A stretch of DNA of 64,000 bases from Lachnospiraceae bacterium GAM79 (GTDB lineage: Bacteria > Bacillota > Clostridia > Lachnospirales > Lachnospiraceae). Location: the NCBI GenBank assembly GCA_003584705.1, contig AP018536.1:3844001-3908000 (forward strand), written 5' to 3'. The notes below the pieces were generated by a model. The model was not told the origin of the DNA. It searched no databases and saw only the letters and a program-made list of their open reading frames with translations. This document shows, one piece after another, positions 1 through 7,031 of this stretch. The position numbers and the translations under genes are program-made. Every line of letters begins with the position of its first letter. The stretch's first letter is position 1.

Positions 1-567
1 TATGAGATTCTTGAAACAAATCCCCGTTTTATTCTTCACATGGATAAGGTAGAACGGGCGAGACAGATTGTTAGGGAAGAAAAGTTTAAGAAATTATGGC
101 GGTGGGTTGAAACTACTTATATTTGGGGAACTACCGGAGCAGGTAAAACCCGTAGTGTTATGGATGAATATGGTTATAGTAATGTTTATCGGGTTACTGA
201 TTATGAACATCCTTTTGATTCCTATAAAGGTCAAGATGTTCTTGTGTTTGAAGAGTTCCGCAGCAGTCTCCGTATAGATGATATGTTGAAATATTTAGAC
301 GGTTATCCGTTAGAACTTCCTGCACGATATATGAACCGTGTTGCATGCTTTACAAAAATATTTATTATATCAAACATTGATATACGTAACCAGTATCCCA
401 ATATACAGAAAGAGGAAAAGGAGACTTGGAATGCTTTTTTACGGAGAATAAAAACCGTGAAAGTATACATAAATGATACTGTCCGTGAAATGCCCTTAGA
501 TACATATTTGAAATATGAGTATCCTTTTTTAATAAGCACTCCTTTTGATAGTGAGGTGATACAATGA
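1..567 (+). CDS. CRESS-type Rep protein, C-terminal helicase part (5' end outside window)
   Basis: The frame is open from base 1, so this is a partial gene; the first ATG at 40 is internal. The visible part is a superfamily 3 helicase domain of the kind fused to HUH endonucleases in Rep proteins of CRESS-DNA plasmids and viruses. It has Walker A GTTGAGKT, Walker B VLVFEEF and motif C IFIISN, followed by an FLRRI segment. The missing N-terminus would be the HUH nickase starting rolling-circle replication. It ends in an ATGA overlap with the next gene. Most classical inoviruses use other Rep families, so a CRESS-like Rep next to Zot and coat genes is notable. Family assignment is confident; the HUH half is inferred. 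Confidence 0.85.
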   Translation, partial: YEILETNPRFILHMDKVERARQIVREEKFKKLWRWVETTYIWGTTGAGKTRSVMDEYGYSNVYRVTDYEHPFDSYKGQDVLVFEEFRSSLRIDDMLKYLDGYPLELPARYMNRVACFTKIFIISNIDIRNQYPNIQKEEKETWNAFLRRIKTVKVYINDTVREMPLDTYLKYEYPFLISTPFDSEVIQ

Positions 568-734
568 AAAATTGTGATTTGTTCGTATGTCGGTATGTGG
601 AGTCTTGTATTGTGGGTGTTAGTTGTGAAAACGGTATGTATCCGGTATGTAAGTTTCAATTATGTCATGTGTGCTGTTTTAAAGATAAGTGCAAGAAAAA
701 AGAAAATATTTTATTACAGAAAGAGGGAAAATGA
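564..734 (+). CDS. Small cysteine-rich protein (56 aa)
   Basis: This 56-residue frame starts at an ATG overlapping the Rep stop (ATGA), which suggests translational coupling. It contains nine cysteines in a short chain (C4, C9, C15, C21, C29, C34, C37, C38, C43), consistent with a metal-binding or disulfide-rich fold. It ends in another ATGA overlap with the next Cys-rich gene. I recognise no family. The overlap chain and the spaced cysteines argue it is real. Confidence 0.6.
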   Translation: MKNCDLFVCRYVESCIVGVSCENGMYPVCKFQLCHVCCFKDKCKKKENILLQKEGK

Positions 735-736
735 TT

Positions 737-1000
737 ATGTTTAATTGTGATAGCTATACTGGTGTAACTTGTGTTGATGGTGGTTGTCCGGATGCTCTTG
801 CGGAAGAATACTCTGATTATGGTTATGCTCATACAGATTGTTCCGAGTGTGCTTATTATAGAGGATGCAAGGATTGTTATTTTAATCGTGAATCACGTTG
901 TGCTGTATATGATAAGGATATTCAGTGGGTATTGACGATTGAAGAGAAAAAACTGCTTGAAAGTGTATATTCAAAAGAAAGTGAGGAATTTTATGAGTGA
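737..1000 (+). CDS. Cysteine-rich hypothetical protein
   Basis: The protein is 87 aa if started at ATG 737. GAGGG at 723-727 is well spaced for 737 and too close to the alternative ATG at 731, which overlaps the previous stop. The N-terminal half has many cysteines, including a CSEC and a CKDC motif, suggesting one or two zinc-binding sites; the C-terminal third is a charged helix. It overlaps the following gene by 8 nt. No function is recognised; by position it belongs to the replication operon. Confidence 0.6.
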   Translation: MFNCDSYTGVTCVDGGCPDALAEEYSDYGYAHTDCSECAYYRGCKDCYFNRESRCAVYDKDIQWVLTIEEKKLLESVYSKESEEFYE

Positions 1001-1280
1001 TTTTGAGTATTATAACGATTTAGATTCACACCCGTTTTCAGGACTGTTGAAGCTGTCAATACCGTTTAATGTAAAGGTAAAAAATGATGAATATATAGAA
1101 AGATTTTTTAATGGTACACCAAATTATGGACAAGTAAAAGATGTTACTATTGGTAAGGTTTATACAATTTATGCAGTAGAGGGATATGGAGATGTTGCGG
1201 ACTTTATTTTTATTAATGATGTTGGTATAGAGACAAGATTGGGAAGTTTCTTTTTTGAAGATGTTGTAAAGAACTGTTGA
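993..1280 (+). CDS. Hypothetical protein (95 aa)
   Basis: ATG 993 is preceded by GTGAGG at 981-986. The 95-residue product is probably beta-rich: VKDVTIGKVYTIYAVEGYGD resembles small DNA-associated phage proteins built around a 'K.Y.V' barrel. It has no membrane segment. It is the last gene before a strong terminator at 1268-1302 and so closes the rep operon. No family is recognised. Confidence 0.6.
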   Translation: MSDFEYYNDLDSHPFSGLLKLSIPFNVKVKNDEYIERFFNGTPNYGQVKDVTIGKVYTIYAVEGYGDVADFIFINDVGIETRLGSFFFEDVVKNC

Positions 1281-1302
1281 TTTTCAGCAGTTCTTTTTTT
1301 TT
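1268..1302 (+). terminator. Rho-independent terminator of the rep operon
   Basis: A 13 bp stem (one G.T pair) with a TTT loop is followed by a run of nine T residues. The left arm starts inside the end of the upstream gene. Confidence 0.85.
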
Positions 1303-1303
1303 A

Positions 1304-1319
1304 TGAAAGTGTACTTTCA
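1304..1319. promoter_or_regulatory. Dyad TGAAAGTG-TACTTTCA
   Basis: A near-perfect 16 bp inverted repeat just after the rep terminator. Related dyads, also centred on GTGCA/GTGTA, occur at 1419-1436 and 4600-4617, both shortly upstream of genes. This suggests an operator for an element-encoded or host repressor. Confidence 0.4.
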
Positions 1320-1320
1320 A

Positions 1321-1393
1321 CATTATGTACATGATGCACATATTTTGAAGATATATTATGTACATAATGTCAATGTACATCATGTACATAATG
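1321..1393. promoter_or_regulatory. Operator cluster 1 (ATGTACAT palindromes) with promoter
   Basis: Four ATGTACAT-type palindromes lie here, including a perfect 14 bp palindrome at 1355-1368 and a paired TGTACATCATGTACA. A TATAAT -10 follows at 1402-1407. The cluster is homologous to the one at 3373-3451 in front of the ribbon-helix-helix gene, so the same regulator probably binds both. Confidence 0.6.
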
Positions 1394-1471
1394 TGCTATT
1401 ATATAATTGTAAGGAAGATTGAAAGTGCACAATCAATCAGAATCAAGGGTTAAGGAAAGAGGTAAAAAAAT

Positions 1472-1693
1472 ATGGATATTTTTATTAAGGAGTATAACGC
1501 AAAAGTTAAGACTTTAGAGTTTGTTAAGAAAGCGTATGGAAAATGTAATTTTGGTTCGGTTGATTCAAGTTATCAGTATTTACTGGGTTATGCAAATGCT
1601 TTATATGATTGTGGTCTGATTACTTCTATTGATTTGCAAAAGGCTTTTGATATAACTGAAAAGCTGTTTGAAGAATTTAAGGAATTGTTGTAG
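1472..1693 (+). CDS. Hypothetical protein (73 aa)
   Basis: AGGAAAGAGG at 1452-1461 precedes ATG 1472. The product is a small soluble, mostly helical protein with a central Tyr-rich segment (SSYQYLLGYANALYDCG). It is the first gene behind operator cluster 1 and the dyad at 1419-1436, so it is probably repressed in the quiescent prophage. No family is recognised. Confidence 0.6.
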   Translation: MDIFIKEYNAKVKTLEFVKKAYGKCNFGSVDSSYQYLLGYANALYDCGLITSIDLQKAFDITEKLFEEFKELL

Positions 1694-1736
1694 CTGTCCT
1701 ATCGGCTTGACGGGGATTAAAAAGGAGAAAAAGTCT

Positions 1737-2384
1737 ATGAAAGAATTAGTTAAAATCAGTCGTGTAAGTGGTATGTTAGAAAAAATGTATCGACAGCTTA
1801 ATCAAGATAAATTTAACGGAGAACTTGAAGATCCTATTATTACAATTCAATCTACTCCGAGAGCATACGGACATGTTACTTGTGGTAAGGTATGGAAAAG
1901 CAAGGATATAGCACGATATGAGTTAAATATAGGCGCAGGCACTTTAGATAGACCTATTGAAAATGTAGTTTCAACATTATTACATGAAATGGTACATATT
2001 TATCATTTGATGAATAATATACAAGATTGTTCCCGTGGTGGTACATATCATAACCGGAAATTCAAAGAAAAAGCAGAAAGCGTTGGATTGATTATAAATA
2101 AAGATTCTCGTATTGGTTGGAGCCTTACGGAACCTAGTGAAGAATTGATTGAATATATCATTTCGCAAGGTTGGACGGATATACTTATTAATAGACAAGA
2201 AAGTATAAGGATTGGTGGTGTATCCGGTGGCAGTAGTGGTGATTCTTCTGGAAATAAGCCACCCAAAAAGCCTAGTTCTACAAGAAAATATATTTGTCCA
2301 TGTTGTGGTAACTCTGTAAGAGCCACAAAAGAAATCAATATAATATGCGGTGATTGTATGAAGCAAATGGTAAAGGAAGAGTAA
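1737..2384 (+). CDS. SprT-like domain protein with C-terminal zinc ribbon
   Basis: Start ATG 1737 is chosen because AAAGGAG lies at 1721-1727; an in-frame ATG at 1668 inside the previous gene lacks a good site. The 215 aa product has a SprT-like metalloprotease fold with the zinc motif HEMVH. A Gly/Ser/Pro linker follows, then a four-Cys ribbon (CPCC ... CGDC). SprT/Spartan proteins cleave DNA-bound proteins; related proteins are frequent on clostridial mobile elements. Here it could process Rep-DNA adducts, which is inference. The HExxH pattern argues it may be active. A terminator follows at 2372-2403. Confidence 0.75.
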   Translation: MKELVKISRVSGMLEKMYRQLNQDKFNGELEDPIITIQSTPRAYGHVTCGKVWKSKDIARYELNIGAGTLDRPIENVVSTLLHEMVHIYHLMNNIQDCSRGGTYHNRKFKEKAESVGLIINKDSRIGWSLTEPSEELIEYIISQGWTDILINRQESIRIGGVSGGSSGDSSGNKPPKKPSSTRKYICPCCGNSVRATKEINIICGDCMKQMVKEE

Positions 2385-2403
2385 AACAAGCTCTTCCTTT
2401 TTA
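2372..2403 (+). terminator. Terminator after the SprT-like gene
   Basis: A perfect 10 bp stem (AAAGGAAGAG / CTCTTCCTTT), 9 nt loop and five T residues. It overlaps the stop codon of the SprT-like gene. Confidence 0.8.
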
Positions 2404-2797
2404 TGTGGCTTTTATCGTGGTATTGTGTCAAGTAAAATACTCTTTTACGTGCATTTCGGAAAAGGAAGATTTTACTTGACGCAATACTTCCCCCGTGTTT
2501 CTGTACTCTTCAAACTGGTGTTCGTGGGGTCTGATAGACGCACTTCTATCAGATCCCCTTGGTTACCCCGTGTGTCGGTCATTGAGATAATGCTGATTCA
2601 TTTTACCAGTACACCCATTCAAGCTATCTCTGTCTAGGTTAGCCAGTATTGTGTATTATTGCCAGTATACTTCCGGTTTCTGCCCTTGAACAAAAATTGT
2701 GTCTCGAGTGAAGCGGTACGTTGCTAAATATATTCTTTGCAATCCTATGATTGTAAAGAATATATTTAGAACGTGCTGAGCGAGGGTTGCCACGGAG
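2404..2797. other. Hairpin-rich non-coding segment; candidate ssDNA replication origin/packaging signal
   Basis: There is no credible gene. Three large structures stand out. A 19 bp stem (2420-2438/2469-2487) has one G.T pair and a 30 nt loop. A stem at 2526-2558 is built on CTGATAG/CTATCAG and GGGG/CCCC. A 20 bp stem (2724-2743/2750-2769) has a 6 nt loop and outer pairing from 2703 to 2784. Three CCAGTAY copies (2606, 2643, 2662) look iteron-like and bracket GTATTATTG. In filamentous phages, origins and the packaging signal are such intergenic hairpins. The role is inferred from structure and context. Confidence 0.6.
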
Positions 2798-2840
2798 AAA
2801 AAAATTATACCCCCTCTCAATGAGTTTGAGAGGGGGTATA
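2798..2840 (-). terminator. Terminator for the minus-strand regulator operon
   Basis: A perfect 15 bp stem (2806-2820/2826-2840) with a TGAGT loop. Read on the minus strand it is followed by TATAATTTTTTT. It sits just downstream of the DUF4190-like gene. Confidence 0.85.
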
Positions 2841-2854
2841 GGGGTGAGTTAGAA

Positions 2855-3097
2855 TCATAATAAGTTAAGAGTTGTAGCCATCATAATAATACCGATACCT
2901 ATAACGGAACCTATAATGCTGCAAGTAAGTCCTGCGATTGCTGTACCATGCGCTCTATCTTTCTGACACATGGCTACTGTTGCGAATATTATTCCCAGTA
3001 TTCCCAGTATAATAGGAATGCCACCTACTACACATGATGAAAGCAAACTAATAATTCCCAGTATCATAGATGTTATTCCGAAACCACTTTGCTTCAT
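2855..3097 (-). CDS. DUF4190-like small membrane protein
   Basis: The 80 aa protein has two hydrophobic segments separated by a short polar loop with CQKDRAHG, and the G-x-x-S-M-I-L-G-I start typical of DUF4190 proteins. These are common, function-unknown membrane proteins of Firmicutes. AAGAGG lies 9 nt upstream on the minus strand. It is co-transcribed with the upstream ribbon-helix-helix gene and ends at the terminator at 2798-2840. An immunity or superinfection role is possible but not visible in the sequence. Confidence 0.65.
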   Translation of the reverse strand: MKQSGFGITSMILGIISLLSSCVVGGIPIILGILGIIFATVAMCQKDRAHGTAIAGLTCSIIGSVIGIGIIMMATTLNLL

Positions 3098-3110
3098 GTT
3101 TATTATCCTC

Positions 3111-3359
3111 TTATTTTCTGATGTTTATAGAGTTATTAGTTCCGCTTTGAGATATATTGCTTACGTTTATATTGGAGTTATCTTCGTTATTGTCTCTTCT
3201 GATTAGTTCGCATATATAAGCGTTGAGAGAAGAATATCCTTTTTCTTTTCTTTTTTCGTCTATGATTGCTTTCTGTCCTTTTGGTACTTGAACTATTATT
3301 CTATCATACTTTTCTTTTGCAAATTCATTTATATATTTCGATTGGTTAAATTCAGGCAT
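3111..3359 (-). CDS. Ribbon-helix-helix (Arc-type) transcriptional regulator
   Basis: The start is placed at ATG 3359, after AAGGGGG on the minus strand; a longer frame to 3395 has no ribosome site and reads through the operators. The 82 aa product carries a beta strand DRIIVQVPKGQK, then a helix pair ending in SSLNAYICELIRRD, typical of Arc/MetJ-like regulators. An Asn/Ser-rich tail follows. Its promoter has ATGTACAT palindromes in the spacer, so autorepression is likely. The related cluster at 1321-1393 suggests it also controls the early genes. Confidence 0.75.
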   Translation of the reverse strand: MPEFNQSKYINEFAKEKYDRIIVQVPKGQKAIIDEKRKEKGYSSLNAYICELIRRDNNEDNSNINVSNISQSGTNNSINIRK

Positions 3360-3372
3360 GTTATCCCCCTTT

Positions 3373-3451
3373 TGTACATCATGTACATAATGCACAATAA
3401 TATTAAATAAATCATGTACATAATGTCAATTTACATCATGTACATGATGTG
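3373..3451 (-). promoter_or_regulatory. Promoter and operator cluster 2 of the RHH regulator
   Basis: On the minus strand a -35 TTGACA (3424-3429) and -10 TTAATA (3401-3406) are 17 nt apart. One ATGTACAT palindrome fills the spacer and others flank it. The repeat arrangement matches operator cluster 1. Confidence 0.7.
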
Positions 3452-3459
3452 ATATTCTA

Positions 3460-3744
3460 TTATCAACAAATGAGATGCAGTTCTTGTTTGGGTTAAACTT
3501 CTCGGCTATTTCGGCTGTATGGTCGAATAGTCGAGCAAGAGGTTGATAGAAAGATTATTTCAAATATTTGTATATTTGTCAATATCAATCCCTACTTCTT
3601 CCTTACGGCATGGGTTTTGGCATTTAAAAAAAATGACTAGCCTACCAACGATCATTTTTCCCATTGCCCCCCGGATATAAAGCCTAGTGCTTTTATCATA
3701 GACACTATAAATGCGATTGTGAAAAGAAAGAGAGGAAAAAGAAT
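3460..3744. other. Non-coding leader upstream of the ssDNA-binding protein gene
   Basis: No gene is seen. A hairpin with a 10 bp stem (3501-3510/3526-3535, one G.T) lies near the left side. An A-rich/T-rich inverted pair around AAAATGA ... TCATTTTT lies at about 3629-3659. These may be a further origin or leader structure. Confidence 0.4.
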
Positions 3745-4014
3745 ATGCAGAAAGAAAAAGTCGCATTAACACTGGTAGGTATTAAACGTTTTGTGAGTAA
3801 GAAAGGTAATAATGTTTGTCTTTTATCCGTAAGCAGACCGTATACACCGGAAGAGAATGATAAGGGTTCTTTCGGTGCGCAGATTCGTGAAGAGTTTGTT
3901 CCGCAGGATCAGATCAATGATTTTGGTGCCGATGATATCGGCAAGACCGTTGAGTTTGAGTATGGTTTCAACTATTACGGTAGACCGGAAATCACTCGTA
4001 TCTCGGTTAAATAA
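3745..4014 (+). CDS. Probable ssDNA-binding protein (gp5-like)
   Basis: The 89 aa soluble protein is preceded by GAGAGGAAAA. It has alternating beta-strand character (VALTLVGIKRFVSKKGNN..., TVEFEYGFNYYGRPEITRISV) with aromatic and basic residues, as expected for a small OB-fold ssDNA-binding protein. In filamentous phages gene 5 is of this size and precedes the coat genes, exactly as here. I see no signature motif proving it, so the call rests on size, composition and position. Confidence 0.5.
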   Translation: MQKEKVALTLVGIKRFVSKKGNNVCLLSVSRPYTPEENDKGSFGAQIREEFVPQDQINDFGADDIGKTVEFEYGFNYYGRPEITRISVK

Positions 4015-4022
4015 CCGTTTGC

Positions 4023-4304
4023 ATGGAGACTGTAAGCGGGGGTAATGCTTCTGTAATTTCACTGGATAGTGAAAGTGAAGTGGTTATTGATACTGCTTTA
4101 AATGAATTAGAAACGGTAAGTGGTAATGATGCCGCAATAGGTTCTAATGAGTATACAGAGGTAGTACAAGTTGACCTTAGTTCCTTGGAAACTGAATTAG
4201 TGGGGGTAAATGAAAAGCTTGCTTTGCTGATAACTCTTATCTGCGTCTGTATTATTTGGACTGTGGTTAAGAATGTCAATAAATTCTTTGACTGGTTTTT
4301 TTAG
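4023..4304 (+). CDS. Small single-pass membrane protein, possible minor coat protein
   Basis: The 93 aa protein has an acidic, Ser/Asn-rich N-terminal half and one C-terminal hydrophobic helix (LALLITLICVCIIW), then a basic-aromatic end. This layout resembles inovirus virion or assembly proteins. ATG 4023 lies 8 nt after the previous stop without a clear ribosome site, so it probably depends on reinitiation. No homologue is recognised. Confidence 0.55.
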   Translation: METVSGGNASVISLDSESEVVIDTALNELETVSGNDAAIGSNEYTEVVQVDLSSLETELVGVNEKLALLITLICVCIIWTVVKNVNKFFDWFF

Positions 4305-4338
4305 TTAGAGAAAATACATGAGAAAGGAGAATGCGCTT

Positions 4339-4533
4339 ATGCCTAGTTTAATGGTGTTTGCAGGTGCCGAGGCATCTACCCCCGTTCTTTCCGGTGTGGT
4401 TACTGCTGCTATGTTGAACGGTGTGTTCAATGAGATTGTCGGCTTACTGCCCGTTATCGTTCCCGTATCTGTTGGCTTTATCGCAATTCGTAAAGGACTT
4501 GGCTTTTTGTTCAGTTCTCTGCGTGCCGCTTAA
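4339..4533 (+). CDS. Major coat protein-like (gp8-type)
   Basis: The start is ATG 4339, 9 nt after AAGGAG (4324-4329); the in-frame ATG at 4318 has no ribosome site. The 64 aa protein has a short hydrophobic N-terminus ending AGAEAS (possible leader cleavage), a long hydrophobic segment (IVGLLPVIVPVSVGFIAI) and a basic C-terminus (RKGLGFLFSSLRAA). This is the classical plan of a filamentous-phage major coat protein, whose basic end contacts DNA. The strong terminator right behind it also mirrors phage Ff. Sequence alone cannot prove it. Confidence 0.7.
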   Translation: MPSLMVFAGAEASTPVLSGVVTAAMLNGVFNEIVGLLPVIVPVSVGFIAIRKGLGFLFSSLRAA

Positions 4534-4552
4534 AGCAAGGGTTCAAGTTCGT

Positions 4553-4584
4553 AATAGAGTGGGAATTTCCCACTCTATTTTTTT
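4553..4584 (+). terminator. Strong terminator after the coat gene
   Basis: An 11-12 bp perfect stem (AATAGAGTGGG / CCCACTCTATT) is followed by seven T residues. It separates the coat gene from the downstream morphogenesis genes. Confidence 0.9.
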
Positions 4585-4599
4585 ACAAAAAATCGTGCA

Positions 4600-4617
4600 T
4601 TGAAAGTGCATTTTCAA
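4600..4617. promoter_or_regulatory. Dyad TTGAAAGTGCATTTTCAA
   Basis: An 18 bp imperfect inverted repeat directly before the ribosome site of the next gene. It belongs to the family of sites at 1304-1319 and 1419-1436. Confidence 0.4.
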
Positions 4618-4635
4618 GAAAAGGAGATTTTTACA

Positions 4636-4842
4636 ATGGGTCTTATTTTAGGTGTTTGCTTTATGGTTATTTGCTTCATGTATTATGCTACTTGCAAAAA
4701 AATGAGTGCAGAAATTAATGAGTTAAGAAAGGTGGCTGATGATTACTATGATGAGATATGTCGGCTTAAAGAAAAATGTAATTCGATTGGACAATCGGTT
4801 CAGCAGGATACTGTGGATAATGTTGATAACATTGAAGCGTAG
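4636..4842 (+). CDS. Small membrane protein with coiled-coil tail
   Basis: Start ATG 4636 follows AAGGAG (4621-4626). The 68 aa product has one N-terminal hydrophobic helix (LILGVCFMVICFMYYA) and then a charged, heptad-like helix. It is the first gene of the second morphogenesis operon. Possibly a minor virion or assembly protein (gp7/gp9-like in position); no family is recognised. Confidence 0.55.
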   Translation: MGLILGVCFMVICFMYYATCKKMSAEINELRKVADDYYDEICRLKEKCNSIGQSVQQDTVDNVDNIEA

Positions 4843-4966
4843 TCCGGTTATCCGTTTCCTTGATAATTTTATGGTTGCGTTGTTGGGTACTTCTTTAGGA
4901 ATGGCTGTCATGTTTGCCATTGTTTTATTTTCTCTTTGGATTTACCCATGGTTATGTAGTTATTGA
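4820..4966 (+). CDS. Very small membrane protein (48 aa), possible minor coat protein
   Basis: The frame starts at ATG 4820, 23 nt inside the end of the previous gene, with a weak AGGA upstream. The product is one long hydrophobic segment (FMVALLGTSLGMAVMFAIVL) with aromatic ends. Inovirus gp7/gp9 proteins are of this size and also lie in overlapping genes. The longer frame to 4739 lies wholly inside the previous gene and is less likely. Moderate confidence. Confidence 0.45.
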   Translation: MLITLKRSPVIRFLDNFMVALLGTSLGMAVMFAIVLFSLWIYPWLCSY

Positions 4967-4979
4967 GAGGAGAAAGCAA

Positions 4980-6755
4980 GTGTTTAGTAAGATTAAGAGT
5001 TTATGTAAGAAATTTTATAAATCGAGAAAGTTAGTTGCATCATTTGTTCTTGCTATGATGCTTGCTTTCTCTGCTTTTATGAGTATTGGGATAAAGTCCG
5101 AAGCGGCTTATACTACTGCGAAGTTTTATTTTGATATTACGACTTTAAAATCTACATGTTCTCCGGATAGTTTTCCGTATTTTTATATATTTAAAGCGGT
5201 AAATGGGCAAGCATTACAACCGGATCATGTTGATGTTGATTATGGTTCATGGGTGCAGGAAAATGTAACTATTTATCCGATGACTTATTATGATAGTTTC
5301 AATGTTGCTGGCAGTACTATTTATAGTTATAAGTATTTGTGTTTGTTTACATCGGAACCCTTGTACTGCAATGATACAAATGATCGCTTTGATGCTTATG
5401 TAAAGACTAACCGTATTGTTTTAGGTCAATATAGAAATACTACAAAAATTTCGTCAAGAGTATATCGGTCAAATGATGGTATAAATTGGTCTTTTTACAA
5501 TGCGAAAGCTGATTATGGTCTTTGTACTTCTGATTCTAGGGGTGTTATGTCTTTTAACCCTAAAAATTGGTATCTTATGTCTAGTTATCCGATTAGACAA
5601 GTATATACCGGACAAGTGGCTTACGTTAAGAATCTAACTGATGCCGAGATTGAGGACTATAAAAACATAAGCCATGATACTTCTGATGGTACAGATACTA
5701 GTGGAAATATTACTGGTGGTGATTCCGGTGTTACTGGTGGTTCCGGTTCCTCTGGCTCCGGTTCTTCCGGTTCAAATACCGAGGATGAAAAAGGGTTCTT
5801 TGCTTCTGTAAAAGAGAGTTTAGCTAATATTCTAACGAATATCAAAGAGCTTCCCAGTGCCGTTGTTAATGTTCCCACAACTATGATTAACTTTTGGAAG
5901 AATTTTATAGGTAGTCATAGTATTGGAGATATTATTACGGCTATTAAGGATGCTCCGAGTAATATTTTTAACGCATGGAAGAGTTTTTTCGGAAGTCATA
6001 CATTTCTTGAATTGCTTAATGCTGTTAAAAATGTTCCTACTACTGTATCAAGTTGGTGGAAAGATAATCTACCCAGTGTGATACAAGCTATAAAAGATGT
6101 GCCGTCAACGGTCTCTAGTTGGTGGTCTGATCACTTACCGGAAATATTGCAGGCTATTGTTAATACTCCTACTACCGTGTGGAATTGGTGGAAAGAGCAG
6201 TTACCGGATGTTGTGAATGCGATTATCGAATCACCAAAAACTGTTCTGTCGTTTTGGAAAGATTTCTTCAAAGAGCATTCATTTTCGGATATTTTGCAAG
6301 CTATTGCGGATGCTCCGAAAGACATTTTGAAGTTTTGGGAAAATCTATTTGGTTCTGATTCCATTAAGGATATTTTTAAGGAACTGTTAGATGTTCCCAG
6401 TAACTTATTGAATTTTTGGGATAATACGATAGTTGGCTTTATTGAAAGTGTAGAATCAAAATTCACATTTATTGAAGAGAGCAAGTCTAATATACAGCTT
6501 ATAATAGATCGGCTCTCCAGTATGTCAAATCCAAAACCGCCCGTGATTACTTTACCATTTTCAAAGACTGTTTTGTCTAAATATGGTGTCGGTGATATAG
6601 AAATGACGTTTGAATGGCTCGCTCCATATCATGAACTACTGATGAATGTTGAGTCTGCTTGTTTGTATGTTGCATTTTGTGTAAGACAGTTTTTTGATAT
6701 AAAGAATATGCTCAATGCTACCAGTGGCGCTACTAATGTTCTGACACGTTTGTAA
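4980..6755 (+). CDS. Adsorption/minor coat protein (gp3-like) with Trp-rich helical repeats
   Basis: Start GTG 4980 is chosen because GGAG lies 7 nt upstream; the in-frame ATG at 4914 would run through the previous gene. The 591 aa product has a basic signal peptide ending near KSEAA, an N-terminal Tyr/Cys-containing domain (about residues 45-250), a Gly/Ser linker (about 255-285), eight tandem amphipathic repeats (about 295-500) and a C-terminal hydrophobic segment. Each repeat is about 22 or 27 residues with core xxPxxVxxWW or FW. The signal peptide, receptor-like domain, glycine linker and C-terminal anchor match gene 3 of filamentous phages. The repeats are unusual. Confidence 0.7.
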   Translation: MFSKIKSLCKKFYKSRKLVASFVLAMMLAFSAFMSIGIKSEAAYTTAKFYFDITTLKSTCSPDSFPYFYIFKAVNGQALQPDHVDVDYGSWVQENVTIYPMTYYDSFNVAGSTIYSYKYLCLFTSEPLYCNDTNDRFDAYVKTNRIVLGQYRNTTKISSRVYRSNDGINWSFYNAKADYGLCTSDSRGVMSFNPKNWYLMSSYPIRQVYTGQVAYVKNLTDAEIEDYKNISHDTSDGTDTSGNITGGDSGVTGGSGSSGSGSSGSNTEDEKGFFASVKESLANILTNIKELPSAVVNVPTTMINFWKNFIGSHSIGDIITAIKDAPSNIFNAWKSFFGSHTFLELLNAVKNVPTTVSSWWKDNLPSVIQAIKDVPSTVSSWWSDHLPEILQAIVNTPTTVWNWWKEQLPDVVNAIIESPKTVLSFWKDFFKEHSFSDILQAIADAPKDILKFWENLFGSDSIKDIFKELLDVPSNLLNFWDNTIVGFIESVESKFTFIEESKSNIQLIIDRLSSMSNPKPPVITLPFSKTVLSKYGVGDIEMTFEWLAPYHELLMNVESACLYVAFCVRQFFDIKNMLNATSGATNVLTRL

Positions 6756-6767
6756 GGTGGTGAAATT

Positions 6768-7019
6768 ATGTTATTGATATTTGGTAATTCAATAATTGCT
6801 TTTATATTAAATACGCTATCGCAGTTAGCTGATTCGTTACAATCCGTTGTGCCTGGTATGTCTCTTGTTAGTTCGTTTTTGGACTATGTGGCAATAGCGG
6901 CTTATTTTGTTCCTATTGATACAATAGTTATTTTGTTTTCATGTATTGTTCTTAGAGAGTTATTTAAAATAGGACTTGCATTCATGAAAATGCTGTTTAA
7001 TTTTATACCGTTTATGTAA
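6768..7019 (+). CDS. Hydrophobic minor coat protein (gp6-like)
   Basis: The 83 aa protein has two or three membrane segments and follows AAGGTGG. Its size, hydrophobicity and position between the adsorption protein and Zot correspond to gene 6 of filamentous phages, which caps the virion together with gp3. The assignment rests on gene order; sequence similarity within this family is usually too low to see. Confidence 0.6.
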   Translation: MLLIFGNSIIAFILNTLSQLADSLQSVVPGMSLVSSFLDYVAIAAYFVPIDTIVILFSCIVLRELFKIGLAFMKMLFNFIPFM

Positions 7020-7031
7020 GGTGGTGTCTGT

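Noticed and set aside
2425..2637. A 70-codon plus-strand frame in the hairpin region
   Set aside because: It starts at GTG without a ribosome site and is read through the 19 bp hairpin; composition is unlike a protein. The segment is better explained as structured non-coding DNA.
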